A stretch of 64,000 nucleotides of DNA from the NCBI GenBank assembly GCA_035499555.1, contig DATJYO010000019.1, positions 62,001 through 126,000 of the forward strand, read 5' to 3'. Of this stretch, positions 15,396 to 23,929 are shown in pieces. The stretch's first letter is position 1. Every line of letters begins with the position of its first letter. The translations under genes and the position numbers were made by a program. The notes under the pieces were generated by a model. That model was not told the DNA's origin, made no database searches, and worked only from the letters and a program-made list of their open reading frames with translations. The stretch comes from Bog-159 sp035499555 (lineage in GTDB: Bacteria > Acidobacteriota > Terriglobia > Bryobacterales > Bryobacteraceae).

Positions 15396-17072
15396 ATGGA
15401 CCAGTTGAAGAAACTGCTCGCCCGGTTGTCCCTGGGGCAAAAAATCAGCCTGGCGGCCACGGCGCTGCTGGTGGCCGGCGGACTCGCCGTCTTTACCCAA
15501 TGGCGGCGGGAAGCCGATTTCCGGCCGCTTTATACCGGCCTGGCCGCCGAGGACGCTGCCGCGGTGGTGCAGAAGCTCAAGGAAGGCGGCACCGAATTCC
15601 GGCTGTCGGAGAGCGGTGCGACGGTGCTGGCGCCCTCCGCCAAGCTGGCCGAGCTGCGCCTGCAGATGGCCGCCAGCGGCCTGCCCAAGAGCGGCCGCAT
15701 CGGCTTCGAGCTGTTCGACAAAAGCAGCTTCGGGGTGACCGATTTCGCCGAGCACATCAATTACCGCCGCGCCCTGGAGGGCGAACTGGAGCGCTCCATC
15801 ATGTCCCTGGCAGAGGTGGAACGGGCCCGCGTACACTTATCGTTTCCCAAGGAATCCGTTTACCTGGAAGCCCGCCAGCCGGCCAAAGCCAGCGTGATTC
15901 TGGGCTTGCGGCCGGGAGCGCAACTGTCCGCGCAGAACGTGATGGCGGTGGTGAACCTGGTGGCCAGCGCCGTGGAAGGTCTGGCGCCCGAAGCGGTATC
16001 GGTGATCGATACCCGCGGCGAGGTGCTGAACCGCCCGCGGCGGGCGGAAAGCGAGATGGAAGGCGGCGCGGCCAACCTGGAATATCGCGACATGGTGGAA
16101 GAGAGCCTGCTGGCTAAAATCCAATCCACCCTCGATCCGCTGCTGGGGCCGGAACGCTTTCGGGTGGCGGTCTCCGCCGACTGCGATTTCTCGAGCGGCG
16201 AACAGAGCGACGAGAGCTTCGATCCGGCGCGCTCGGTGATGGTGAGTTCCCAGAAGACCGAGGATCTGGCGCCCGCCCTGCTCGCCGGCGGGGTCCCCGG
16301 TACCGCCGCCAACCTGCCGCATCCTCCGGCGCGCACCACGGCCGCGACCACCGGGGCGTCCCGGCGCAGCGAGGAGATCACGTATCAGTCCAGCCGCACG
16401 GTGCGCCACACCCGCCTGCCGCAGGGCGAGCTGAAGCGCGTGTCGGTCTCCCTGCTGATTGACCAGGATGTGCGCTGGGATGGCAGGGCGCCGCATCTGC
16501 AGCAGGTGCTCATTCCGCCTTCGGCCGAGAAACTGAAGACCATCCGCGACCTGGTGGCCGGGGCCATCAATTTCAAAGCCGAGCGCGGCGACCAACTGAT
16601 CGTCGAGACGCTGCCCTTCGAAGCCACCCTGCACGGCGAACCGCCCTTGCCGCCGGCCCCCGCGGCCCCGCTGGCGCCCGCCTCCCGGCTGCCGGAGCGG
16701 TTGCGCGATCCCAAGATCCTGGGGGCCGCCGGGGCCGCCGCTCTGGCGCTTTTCGCCCTACTGTTCTGGGGGTGGCGGCGCCTGCGCCGCGGACATGCGG
16801 CCCGGCCAGCGGTCCAGGGGGCTATAGGCGGCGCGGCCGGGGCGCCGGCCCTGGCCGGCGGCGAGCCGCTGGCCAAGACCATCGAGAACCAGTTGGCCGA
16901 CCAGGCGCAGTTGCAGGCGCGCATGGAAGCCGAAGTACTGAACGCCATCAAGGTTCCAAGCAGCGCCAACAGCAAAAAAGACGCCCTCAGCAAGTACCTG
17001 CGGGAGAGCCTGAAGAAAGATCCCATCCCCCAGGTGCAGACGTTGCGGACATGGCTGAACGAGAAGGCCTGA
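15396..17072 (+). CDS. fliF: flagellar MS-ring protein FliF
   Basis: The 558-residue protein has an N-terminal transmembrane helix at about 17-36 and a second near 435-455. Between them lie the ring-building motifs (FRPLYTGLAAEDAAAVVQKLKEG, FGVTDFAEHINYRRALEGELERSI, ASVILGLRPGAQLSAQNVMAVVNLVASAVEGL). A cytoplasmic tail of about 100 residues ends in the FliG-binding helix QTLRTWLNEKA. It forms the MS ring and anchors the C ring. Length is typical and the stop lies 19 bases before fliG. Confidence 0.96.
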   Translation: MDQLKKLLARLSLGQKISLAATALLVAGGLAVFTQWRREADFRPLYTGLAAEDAAAVVQKLKEGGTEFRLSESGATVLAPSAKLAELRLQMAASGLPKSGRIGFELFDKSSFGVTDFAEHINYRRALEGELERSIMSLAEVERARVHLSFPKESVYLEARQPAKASVILGLRPGAQLSAQNVMAVVNLVASAVEGLAPEAVSVIDTRGEVLNRPRRAESEMEGGAANLEYRDMVEESLLAKIQSTLDPLLGPERFRVAVSADCDFSSGEQSDESFDPARSVMVSSQKTEDLAPALLAGGVPGTAANLPHPPARTTAATTGASRRSEEITYQSSRTVRHTRLPQGELKRVSVSLLIDQDVRWDGRAPHLQQVLIPPSAEKLKTIRDLVAGAINFKAERGDQLIVETLPFEATLHGEPPLPPAPAAPLAPASRLPERLRDPKILGAAGAAALALFALLFWGWRRLRRGHAARPAVQGAIGGAAGAPALAGGEPLAKTIENQLADQAQLQARMEAEVLNAIKVPSSANSKKDALSKYLRESLKKDPIPQVQTLRTWLNEKA

Positions 17073-17091
17073 TGCCGAGGAAACCGGTTCG

Positions 17092-18120
17092 ATGATCGCC
17101 AACATCAAGCGCAACGAGCTGATCTCCGGGGTGCGCAAAGCGGCCATGCTACTGGTGCTGCTGGGCGAGGAAGCCAGCGCCCAATTGCTGAAGGAACTGT
17201 CGGAGGACGAGGTCCAGGTGGTGTCGCGGGAGGTGGCCCGGGTCACCACCATCACCAACGACGAGGCCGAAACGGTGCTCGAAGAGTTCTACCAGATGGC
17301 CATGGCGCGCGAGTACGTGGCCCGCGGCGGGATCGACTACGCGCGCAAGGTGCTCATGAACGCCTTCGGTCCGGACACGGCCAAAAAGCTGGTGGACCGG
17401 CTGGTCAAGACCATGGGCAACGATACGGCCGCCTTCGACGCCCTGCAGAAGGCCGACCCCCAGCAACTGGCGAAATTCATCCACAGCGAGCATCCGCAGA
17501 CCATCGCCTTCATCCTGTCGCATCTGAGCGCCTCGCAGGCGGCCGCGCTGCTTATTTCGCTGCCGGTCCAGTTGCGGGCCGACGTGGCCCTGCGCATGGC
17601 GCATCTCGACCAGATCTCGCCCGAGATCATCCATAAAATCGCCGCCGTGATCGGGCAGAAGCTGCAGGCGCTGGGCGAGTTCAGCCGCGAATCCTACGGC
17701 GGCGTGCGGGCCGTTTCGGAGATGTTCAACCGCCTGGATTCGGGCGCCAGCAAGGAGATCCTGGAATCCATCGAGAAGGAGAATTCCGCCCTGGCCGACA
17801 CCATCCGGCACCTGATGTTCGTGTTTGAAGACATGTTGCTGATCGACAGCAACAGTCTGAAGGAGGTGCTGGCGAAGGTGGACCGCAAGGTCCTCACCCT
17901 GGCCTTGAAAGGGACCAGCGAGCAGGTGCGCAGCCACTTCGTGCAGTGCCTGTCGCAGCGCGGCGCAGAGATGCTGCTGGAGGACATGGAAGCCCTGGGT
18001 CCGGTGAAGCTCAAAGAGGTGGAAGGCGCCCAACAGCAGATCATCGCCGTGGTGCGGCAACTGGAAAGCGACGGGGTCATCAACCTGAAGGGCGCCGGCG
18101 GGGAGCAGTATGTTGTCTAA
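17092..18120 (+). CDS. fliG: flagellar motor switch protein FliG
   Basis: The 342-residue protein has the three FliG domains: N-terminal (GVRKAAMLLVLLGEEASAQLLKEL), middle with the EHPQTIAFILSHL motif (here SEHPQTIAFILSHLSASQAA), and the C-terminal torque domain with FEDMLLIDSNSLKEVLAKVD and charged residues along KGTSEQVRSHFVQCLSQRGAEMLLEDME. It couples stator movement to rotation. It overlaps fliH by 11 bases. Confidence 0.97.
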   Translation: MIANIKRNELISGVRKAAMLLVLLGEEASAQLLKELSEDEVQVVSREVARVTTITNDEAETVLEEFYQMAMAREYVARGGIDYARKVLMNAFGPDTAKKLVDRLVKTMGNDTAAFDALQKADPQQLAKFIHSEHPQTIAFILSHLSASQAAALLISLPVQLRADVALRMAHLDQISPEIIHKIAAVIGQKLQALGEFSRESYGGVRAVSEMFNRLDSGASKEILESIEKENSALADTIRHLMFVFEDMLLIDSNSLKEVLAKVDRKVLTLALKGTSEQVRSHFVQCLSQRGAEMLLEDMEALGPVKLKEVEGAQQQIIAVVRQLESDGVINLKGAGGEQYVV

Positions 18121-18760
18121 GATCCTGGCCGGGGCCGCGGCTGCCGCGGCGCAGTCCTGGGCGTGGCCGGCAGGCGAAGCCGCGGGTCCGGGCGCGGCTG
18201 CCGCGGCGGGACGGCCGCCGGATCCCGGCGCGCTCGAGCGCCCCGCGGAATGGGAGCAACAGGCCGCACGCCGCGCGGCGGAGGCGCGGCAGGAGGGTTT
18301 GCGCGAGGGAGAGGCCGCCGGCCGCGCCCAGGCGGCCGCCCAGCTTCAGCCGGTCCTCGAGAAGCTGGCGCACAGTATCGCGGACATCGGCGCTCTACGG
18401 CCGCGGCTCATGCGCGAGGCGGAGGCCGAACTGGTGGATCTCTCGCTGGGGATTGCGCGCCGCATCCTGCGCCGCGAGTTGTCGGTGGACCCGGACGCCC
18501 TGGAGGGCCTGGTCAAAGCGGCCCTCGAAAAACTGCCGGCCCAGGATGTCTGCCGGGTGCGCACGCATCCGGACCTGGAGGATGGCATCCGGCACGCGTT
18601 GGCCAAGGCCGGGCGCACCGCGCTGGCGGTCGTCCCGGATAGCACCTTGGAGCGGGGCGCGGTGTGGCTCGAAACCACCCGCGGCAAGCTGGATGCGTCG
18701 CTGGAATCGCAACTGGCGGAGATCGGGCGCGGGCTGGCCGACCGCCTGGGAGATCACTGA
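18110..18760 (+). CDS. fliH: flagellar export ATPase regulator FliH
   Basis: The 216-residue protein has an Ala/Gly-rich start, a charged coiled coil (EWEQQAARRAAEARQEGLREGEAAGRAQAAAQ) and the FliH/YscL-type C-terminal domain (LVDLSLGIARRILRRELSVDPDALEGLVKAALEKLPAQDVCRVRTHP). The peripheral-stalk role, binding FliI and FliN, follows from the family. It overlaps fliG and precedes fliI by two bases. The glycine-repeat helix seen in enteric FliH is not evident. Confidence 0.9.
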   Translation: MLSKILAGAAAAAAQSWAWPAGEAAGPGAAAAAGRPPDPGALERPAEWEQQAARRAAEARQEGLREGEAAGRAQAAAQLQPVLEKLAHSIADIGALRPRLMREAEAELVDLSLGIARRILRRELSVDPDALEGLVKAALEKLPAQDVCRVRTHPDLEDGIRHALAKAGRTALAVVPDSTLERGAVWLETTRGKLDASLESQLAEIGRGLADRLGDH

Positions 18761-18762
18761 AT

Positions 18763-20079
18763 ATGGCGGGCCTGCTCCAGCCTTATGTGACGGCGCTTTC
18801 GGGTCTGGACGGCATGCGCCAGGTCGGTGAAGTGGTGGAAATCGCGGGCCTGCTGGTGGAGTCGGCGGGTCCGGCGGCGGCCCTGGGAGATTTTTGCGAA
18901 ATCGCCGCCGCCGGCGGGCGGCGCGTGCGCAGTCAGGTAATCGGATTCCGCGATGGGCACGTGCTTTCCATGCCGCTCGAGGAGACCGGGGGCGTGGAGC
19001 TGGGCAGCCAGGTGATCGCGCGCGCGGATGCCGCGCGCGTGGGCGTGGGCCCCGGTCTGCTGGGCCGGGTGGTGGACGGTTTCGGACGGCCGATGGACCG
19101 CGGCCCCCGGCTGGTGGCCCAGGCGGCCTATGATTTGTATTGCCCGCCTCCGGGTCCCTTGGACCGCGAGCACATCACCACTCCATTGGAGACCGGCCTG
19201 CGCGCCATCGACAGCCTGCTGCCGGCCGGCCGCGGCCAACGCATCGGCATCTTCGGCGGCAGCGGTGTCGGCAAGAGCACGCTGCTGGGCGCCATGGCGC
19301 GGCATAACAGCGCGGACGTCACGGTGATCGCCCTGGTGGGGGAACGCAATCGGGAAGTGCGCGCCTTCCTGGAACACGAAATGGGAGCCGAAGGCATGCG
19401 GCGGGCGGTGGTGGTGGTGGCCACTTCCGACCGTCCGGCGCCGCTGCGCGTGCGCGCCTGTTTTACCGCCCTGGCCATCGCCGAGTATTTCCGCGACCAG
19501 GGCGCCGGCGTGCTGCTGGTGATGGATTCGGTGACCCGCCTGGCCATGGCCCAGCGCGAGATCGGGCTGGCCGCCGGCGAGCCTCCCGCGCAGAAGGGCT
19601 ACACGCCTTCGGTGTTCGCGTTGCTGCCCCAGGTCTTCGAGAGAGCCGGCAATTTCGGATGTGGCTCCATCACCGGCTTTTTTACCGTGCTGGTGGAGGG
19701 CGACGATTTCAACGAACCCATCTGCGACGCGGTGCGGGCCATCCTGGACGGGCACATCGTGCTCTCGCGGCAGTTGGCCGCCGCCGGCCATTACCCGGCC
19801 ATCGACGTGTTGCAGTCGGTGAGCCGGCTGGAATCGCAGCTCTCCTCGCCCGAGCAAAGCCGGCAGGCGCGGGCCGTACGGCAGGCGCTGGCGCTCTATC
19901 ATCAGGCCGAAGATCTGATCCAACTGGGCGCCTACGTGGCCGGATCGAATCCGCCGCTGGATGCCGCCATACGGGTGCGGCCGCAGATCCTGGATTTCCT
20001 GCAGCAGGCAGCGGATCGCGACTCGCCGCGCGGGGAAACCCTGCGGCAGCTGGCGCAGCTCGCCGCCGCCCTGGGTTAA
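18763..20079 (+). CDS. fliI: flagellum-specific ATPase FliI
   Basis: Started at the ATG at 18763 (the frame is open further upstream, but that part overlaps fliH), the protein is 438 residues. The Walker A motif GGSGVGKS is at 165-172 and Walker B lies in GVLLVMDSVTRLAMAQREIGLAAGEPPAQKGYTPSVF. The latter block is the type III/F1 ATPase signature. It energises unfolding and delivery of substrates to the export gate with FliH and FliJ, its neighbours. Confidence 0.97.
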   Translation: MAGLLQPYVTALSGLDGMRQVGEVVEIAGLLVESAGPAAALGDFCEIAAAGGRRVRSQVIGFRDGHVLSMPLEETGGVELGSQVIARADAARVGVGPGLLGRVVDGFGRPMDRGPRLVAQAAYDLYCPPPGPLDREHITTPLETGLRAIDSLLPAGRGQRIGIFGGSGVGKSTLLGAMARHNSADVTVIALVGERNREVRAFLEHEMGAEGMRRAVVVVATSDRPAPLRVRACFTALAIAEYFRDQGAGVLLVMDSVTRLAMAQREIGLAAGEPPAQKGYTPSVFALLPQVFERAGNFGCGSITGFFTVLVEGDDFNEPICDAVRAILDGHIVLSRQLAAAGHYPAIDVLQSVSRLESQLSSPEQSRQARAVRQALALYHQAEDLIQLGAYVAGSNPPLDAAIRVRPQILDFLQQAADRDSPRGETLRQLAQLAAALG

Positions 20080-20081
20080 AC

Positions 20082-20522
20082 ATGCGCGGGTTCCATTTTC
20101 CGCTGGGACGCGTGCTCGCCTGGCGGCGTACGGAGCTGGAGTTGGACCAGAGCAAGCTGCGCCGGATCCTGGCGGGTATCGAGGAATGCGATCTGTCCGC
20201 GCGACGTCTGGAGCTGGCGCGCGCGCGGGCCGAACAGGCGGTATGCCAGGCGCCGGCTACGGAAGCCTCCGATCTCTGGGCGCTTGCCTCCTATCGCGCC
20301 CGCCTGACGGCGGACTTACAGGCGTTGGCCGCGCGGAAGAGAACGGCCGAGCAACAGATGGCAGCCCAACGGGAGAAGGTTCTGGCAGCCGACCGGCGGT
20401 GCCGCCTGCTGGAGAAGCTGGAACAGCGCCGGAGGCGGGAGTGGTCCCTGGCGGAGAACCGGGAGGTCGAAGGTCTGGCCGCCGATTCCTTTCTGGCGGG
20501 CTGGAGCCGGCCGGCGCGATAG
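20082..20522 (+). CDS. fliJ: flagellar export chaperone/central stalk FliJ
   Basis: The 146-residue product begins FHFPLGRVLAWRRTELELDQSKL, matching the FliJ N-terminal 'F.l..vL..r...e' pattern, and is a long charged two-helix coiled coil. Position two bases after fliI and the size agree with FliJ, which links the FliI hexamer to FlhA like the F1 gamma subunit. It is the last gene of the flgB operon and converges on motB with a five-base gap. Confidence 0.85.
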   Translation: MRGFHFPLGRVLAWRRTELELDQSKLRRILAGIEECDLSARRLELARARAEQAVCQAPATEASDLWALASYRARLTADLQALAARKRTAEQQMAAQREKVLAADRRCRLLEKLEQRRRREWSLAENREVEGLAADSFLAGWSRPAR

Positions 20523-20527
20523 CCGCT

Positions 20528-21319
20528 TTATCCGGCGCCGGCCGGGTGAGGCTCGGGACGCGCGCCGTCCTGGTTGAGGACGACGATGTCCACGCGGCGG
20601 TTGTGCGAGCGGCCGCTTTCGGTATCGTTGGATTCGACTGGAGCCGTATCGGCGTAGCCGGCTACCGCCATGCGCGTGCTGGGGACCTCAAACCGGCCGG
20701 TCAACAGTTCCAGCATGGCGATGCTGCGCGCCGCGGAGAGTTCCCAGTTGTTGCGGAAGCGGGCATTGTGAATGGGCACCGAGTCGGTATGACCCTCCAG
20801 CCGGATGAGGTTCGGCAGGGCGCGCAGCGCCGCCGCGATCTTGCCGATGCTGGCGTACGTCCCGGGGTACACGGTATCGTCCGCCGAAGCGAAAAAGGCG
20901 GCTTCGCGCAGGCTGATCACCAGCCCGCGCTGCTCCAGCGTCACCTGCACCTGGCCTTTATCGATCTCTTCCCGCAGCGCGCTTTGGAGCGCGTGCATGG
21001 ATCCCGCCAGGGTGGCGGCCGGCAAAGGCGGCTCCTCGTGCGCCGCCGGCCGCGCGCCGCCCGGCCCCTTCATCATGGCGTTGCCCTTGCCCTTGTCGTC
21101 GCGGGTGCCTCCCAGGATGGCCGCCACGGCGGACCGGACCTGGCCTTCATCCAGAGCCTTGCGGACCGACTCGGCCACCCGGGCGGCTTTGCTTTTGTCC
21201 GCCTGGGCGGAGGCGAACATGACCACGAAGAAAGCAAACAGCAGGGTGATGAAATCCGCGTAGGACACCAGCCAGCGCTCGTGGTTGGCATGCGCTTCGG
21301 GCTTGTGGCGGCGCGCCAT
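20528..21319 (-). CDS. motB: stator protein MotB
   Basis: The 263-residue protein has a short cytoplasmic start, one transmembrane helix with the proton-binding aspartate at 22 (WLVSYADFITLLFAFFVVMF), a flexible linker and a periplasmic OmpA-like peptidoglycan-binding domain. That domain carries IRLEGHTDSVPI, NNWELSAARSIAMLELL, GYADTAPVESNDTESGRSHNRRVDI. It forms the proton-driven stator with MotA, encoded directly upstream. Confidence 0.95.
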   Translation of the reverse strand: MARRHKPEAHANHERWLVSYADFITLLFAFFVVMFASAQADKSKAARVAESVRKALDEGQVRSAVAAILGGTRDDKGKGNAMMKGPGGARPAAHEEPPLPAATLAGSMHALQSALREEIDKGQVQVTLEQRGLVISLREAAFFASADDTVYPGTYASIGKIAAALRALPNLIRLEGHTDSVPIHNARFRNNWELSAARSIAMLELLTGRFEVPSTRMAVAGYADTAPVESNDTESGRSHNRRVDIVVLNQDGARPEPHPAGAG

Positions 21320-21322
21320 TTT

Positions 21323-22201
21323 TCAATCGCCCGCCGCCGCTTCGGCGGGTTGGGCCGCCGCGCGTGTTTTGGCGGTGTCGGCCTTGGCCTTGTGGGCTGC
21401 CGCGGCCGGGGCGACGTAGGCCTCCAGCTTGACCCGGATGAGTTTGGGGTTGAGGCCCTCGGCGATGCCCAGTACGCCTTCGAGCATCAGCTCCCGCATC
21501 TGCAAGGCCGCGTGCGTGCGGGCGCGCAGCTTGCTGCCCGCCGGCAGGAAAAAGATATTCGCCGAGGCCACCCCGTAAACCGTGGCCACGAATGCCACCG
21601 CGATGCCGCGTCCCACCTCGTCGATGTTGGCCAGGTGTTTCATGACCTGGATGAGTCCCAGGACCGCGCCGATGATGCCGATAGTAGGAGCGTAGCCTCC
21701 GGCCGCCTCGTAGACCTTGGCGGCGGCCTCGCCTCGCTGCTCCTCGACCGTGATCTCCAGTTCCATCATGCGCCGCAGCTCCTGCAGGTCCGCGCCGTCC
21801 ACCGCCAGGTTCAAGGCCTTGCGCAGGAAAGGGTCCGGTATCGCGTCGGTCTCGTCTTCGAGCGAGACGATGCCGTTTTTTCGCGCCTTGGTGGCGTAGC
21901 CGATGATCTGGTCGATGATAGCCTCGGGCGTATAAGTGGATTCCACAAAAACCGCCACCAGGCTGCGGGCCGCCCGCTGCAGAACGCCCCATGGCGTGGT
22001 GACCATCACGGCGCCGATGGTCCCGCCCAGGACGATAATGGCGGCGGTCACCTGGGCCACGTCCTGCACCCGGCCCCGTTCCAGCACCAGACCCCCCAGG
22101 ATGCCGGCGAGAGCCAGGGTCAGGCCGCCCAGGGTGGCCAGGTCGGGTCTGCGGCCGGCTGGTTTCCGGCTCGCCTTGGAAGCCGTGTTTTTATCGCTCA
22201 T
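21323..22201 (-). CDS. motA: stator protein MotA
   Basis: The ATG at 22201 gives 292 residues. Four hydrophobic segments are visible: LATLGGLTLALAGILGGLVL, VTAAIIVLGGTIGAVMVTTP, YAPTIGIIGAVLGLIQVMKHL, GRGIAVAFVATVYGVASANIFFLPAG. The cytoplasmic loop (about 95-155) contains LEDETDAIPDPFLRKALNLAVDG and the 'MELEITVEEQRGE' block typical of MotA/PomA. The start overlaps the flbD stop by 11 bases and it precedes motB. The Lys/Ala-rich C-terminal tail is an addition. Confidence 0.95.
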   Translation of the reverse strand: MSDKNTASKASRKPAGRRPDLATLGGLTLALAGILGGLVLERGRVQDVAQVTAAIIVLGGTIGAVMVTTPWGVLQRAARSLVAVFVESTYTPEAIIDQIIGYATKARKNGIVSLEDETDAIPDPFLRKALNLAVDGADLQELRRMMELEITVEEQRGEAAAKVYEAAGGYAPTIGIIGAVLGLIQVMKHLANIDEVGRGIAVAFVATVYGVASANIFFLPAGSKLRARTHAALQMRELMLEGVLGIAEGLNPKLIRVKLEAYVAPAAAAHKAKADTAKTRAAAQPAEAAAGD

Positions 22202-22469
22202 GCGTTTCGACCGGACGCCAGCCGGAGCGGTTCCCGGCGTCGGGCTCCTCCGGCGGATGGTCACAGATGCCCGGGCACGGCCGGGCGCCGCCCTGAATGG
22301 CGCGGCGGAACTCCAGCACCAGCCGGACCACTTCTTCGGCCGGCTCGAGCACTACCAGTTTCTCTCCGGTAGTCAGGCGGATCACCGTGTCGGGAGTCAC
22401 CTCGATCATCTCGATGAGGTCGGCGTTAAGCACCACTGGTACGTGATTGAGCCGCGTGAGGTGAATCAT
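22191..22469 (-). CDS. flbD: flagellar protein FlbD/SwrD
   Basis: The 92-residue protein begins MIHLTRLNHVPVVLNADLIEMIEVTPDTVIRLTTGEKLVVLEPAEEVVRLV, which covers the whole short FlbD (SwrD) family. In Bacillus SwrD boosts motor torque by raising stator engagement. The location between fliM and motA agrees with such a role. An additional Pro/Cys-rich tail after residue 60 (CPGICDHPPEEP) is not part of the family core; it overlaps motA by 11 bases. Confidence 0.9.
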   Translation of the reverse strand: MIHLTRLNHVPVVLNADLIEMIEVTPDTVIRLTTGEKLVVLEPAEEVVRLVLEFRRAIQGGARPCPGICDHPPEEPDAGNRSGWRPVETHER

Positions 22470-22473
22470 GGCG

Positions 22474-23454
22474 CTATGAACTCTTATCGGCCGGAAGCTG
22501 GGGAGCGCAGATGGATTCCATGCGGAAGCCGAGCTTACGCCCGTGCCGGATTACCTGTCCGGTGAAGCGCAGCCTGCCGTTGAGCAGCCCTTCGAGCGGC
22601 CGGCTCACCGGATAGTCGAAGGCCAGGACGTCGCCTTCGACCAATTGCAGCAGGTCCCGCACCAGCAGGGTGGTCCCGCGCAGTTGCACATCCAGGCCCA
22701 GCCGCGAGGAGGCCACCCGCGCAAACATGGCCGCCTGCTCCTCCTCGGTCGACTGGCTGCGGCGCATGGACCATTGCTGATCGAACTTCTGGCGCATCAT
22801 CTTGGCGATGATGGAGGGCACCGCGATGTTCATCATGCCTATGTTGTCGCCGATGCGGATTTCAATGCCCACCGCCACCACGGCTTCGGTGGGGGCCAGT
22901 ACGCGCAGGAACTGCGGCTCGGTCTCGACCGAGTGGATGGTGAACTCGATGGGCGCCACGGCCTGCCAGGCTTCCTTCAGGTCGTTCAGGATGATGCGGA
23001 ACAGGCTGTCGAGCAGTTTCTGCTCGATCTCGGTGATCTCCCGTTTGAGGTTGGCGGTGGACTTCCCGTCGCCGCCCAGCAATACCTCCAGGATGGGAAA
23101 CACCAGGGCGGGACTCAGCTCCAGCAGTCCGTAGCCGTCGTACGGCCGCAATCCCAGCGACAGCATGCAGGTGGGCGCGGGCAGGCCGTTGAGGAATTCT
23201 TCGCAGGACAATTGTTCCACGCTGACCAGATTGACCAGCAGGTAGGTGCGCAGGTAGGCCGATAAGCTGGATACCAGGTTGTGCACGAAAGTTTCGTGCA
23301 ACTGGTGAATGGCGCGCAGTTGGGACTTGGCAATGCGGTCTGGCCGCCGAAAGTCGAAAGCCACGACTTTTTTGGCGGGGGAATCCTGGGCGTGGCCCCC
23401 AGTGGCGCTGCTGAACAGCGCATCGATTTCCTGCTGCGACAGTGTGCGATTCAA
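22474..23454 (-). CDS. fliM: flagellar motor switch protein FliM
   Basis: The best start is a TTG at 23454 with GGAAGG upstream, giving 326 residues that begin LNRTLSQQEIDALFSSA, the CheY-P-binding helix of FliM. The middle domain has YLRTYLLVNLVSVEQLSCEEFLNGLPAPT and DGYGLLELSPALVFPILEVLLGGDG; the C-terminal SpoA domain has LDVQLRGTTLLVRDLLQLVEGDVLAFDYP. It is the switch subunit that binds CheY-P. Unusually it heads the fliM-flbD-motA-motB unit with a sigma-28 promoter, separate from fliG and both fliN genes. Confidence 0.96.
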   Translation of the reverse strand: MNRTLSQQEIDALFSSATGGHAQDSPAKKVVAFDFRRPDRIAKSQLRAIHQLHETFVHNLVSSLSAYLRTYLLVNLVSVEQLSCEEFLNGLPAPTCMLSLGLRPYDGYGLLELSPALVFPILEVLLGGDGKSTANLKREITEIEQKLLDSLFRIILNDLKEAWQAVAPIEFTIHSVETEPQFLRVLAPTEAVVAVGIEIRIGDNIGMMNIAVPSIIAKMMRQKFDQQWSMRRSQSTEEEQAAMFARVASSRLGLDVQLRGTTLLVRDLLQLVEGDVLAFDYPVSRPLEGLLNGRLRFTGQVIRHGRKLGFRMESICAPQLPADKSS

Positions 23455-23473
23455 GGACGCCTTCCTGAGCCAT

Positions 23474-23500
23474 ATATCGGCGGAAGGGCGCGCATCTTTA
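23474..23500 (-). promoter_or_regulatory. sigma-28 promoter of the fliM-flbD-motA-motB operon
   Basis: On the minus strand TAAA (23497-23500), exactly 15 bases, then GCCGATAT (23474-23481), about 20 bases before the TTG start. Seven of eight -10 positions and all four -35 positions agree with the consensus, and the flanks TTAAAGAT and CC before GCCGATA are shared with the cheX promoter. Confidence 0.75.
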
Positions 23501-23577
23501 AAACCGCGGCGCAGACTCCCGCGCGGACCGCCGATGAGTATGACGGAAGGATCAAGGAATCCGCGGAGACGCATTCT

Positions 23578-23871
23578 ATGGACGTCGCATCCGTCAGTCA
23601 ACCGGGACAAGTCCTGCCGGCGGTGCCGGACACCACCGGCGCCAACTGGCTGGTCGAGAACCGGGAACTGATCCGCTCCGTCAAGAACATCGACGCGTCC
23701 GGCCTGTTTGGCGACGGCAGCGAACTGACCTTCGCCATGGACCGGCAGACCCGGCGGCCGGTGATCCGGGTCATCGACCGGCAGAGCCAGAAGGTCCTCT
23801 GGCAGTTGCCGCCGGAGTATTTGCTGCGCATGGCGGAGGTGCTGGGCCCGGGCGGCGAGACGCATGCATGA
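23578..23871 (+). CDS. flaG: flagellar protein FlaG
   Basis: The ATG at 23578 gives 97 residues: a variable, Val/Pro-rich start and the FlaG core GSELTFAMDRQTRRPVIRVIDRQSQKVLWQLPPEYLLRMAEVL. This matches the 'l.f.vde.t..~vvkvvD..T.eVIRqIP.ee.l.l...l' pattern. FlaG proteins influence filament length and often lie near fliD/fliS, as here (fliS follows after 58 bases). The longer open frame upstream lies across the fliM promoter and is not expected to be coding. GCCGATGA upstream (23543-23550) could be a sigma-28 -10. Confidence 0.85.
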   Translation: MDVASVSQPGQVLPAVPDTTGANWLVENRELIRSVKNIDASGLFGDGSELTFAMDRQTRRPVIRVIDRQSQKVLWQLPPEYLLRMAEVLGPGGETHA

Positions 23872-23909
23872 ACCAGCGGCCGGCGCAACCTGACCCGCTT
23901 TCCGCCGAT

Positions 23910-23917
23910 ATGAGGGG
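23910..23917 (+). promoter_or_regulatory. sigma-28 -10-like element before fliS
   Basis: The sequence CCGCCGATATGAG just upstream of fliS repeats the element before flagellin exactly over 13 bases. A TAAA-like -35 is not present at the expected distance (GCAA instead). Confidence 0.35.
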
Positions 23918-23929
23918 CGAGGAGATCCG

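Noticed and set aside
19961..22372. 803-codon plus-strand open frame across fliJ, motB and motA
   Set aside because: It is the antisense of well-recognised motB and motA and the wrong frame of fliI/fliJ; no motifs of its own.
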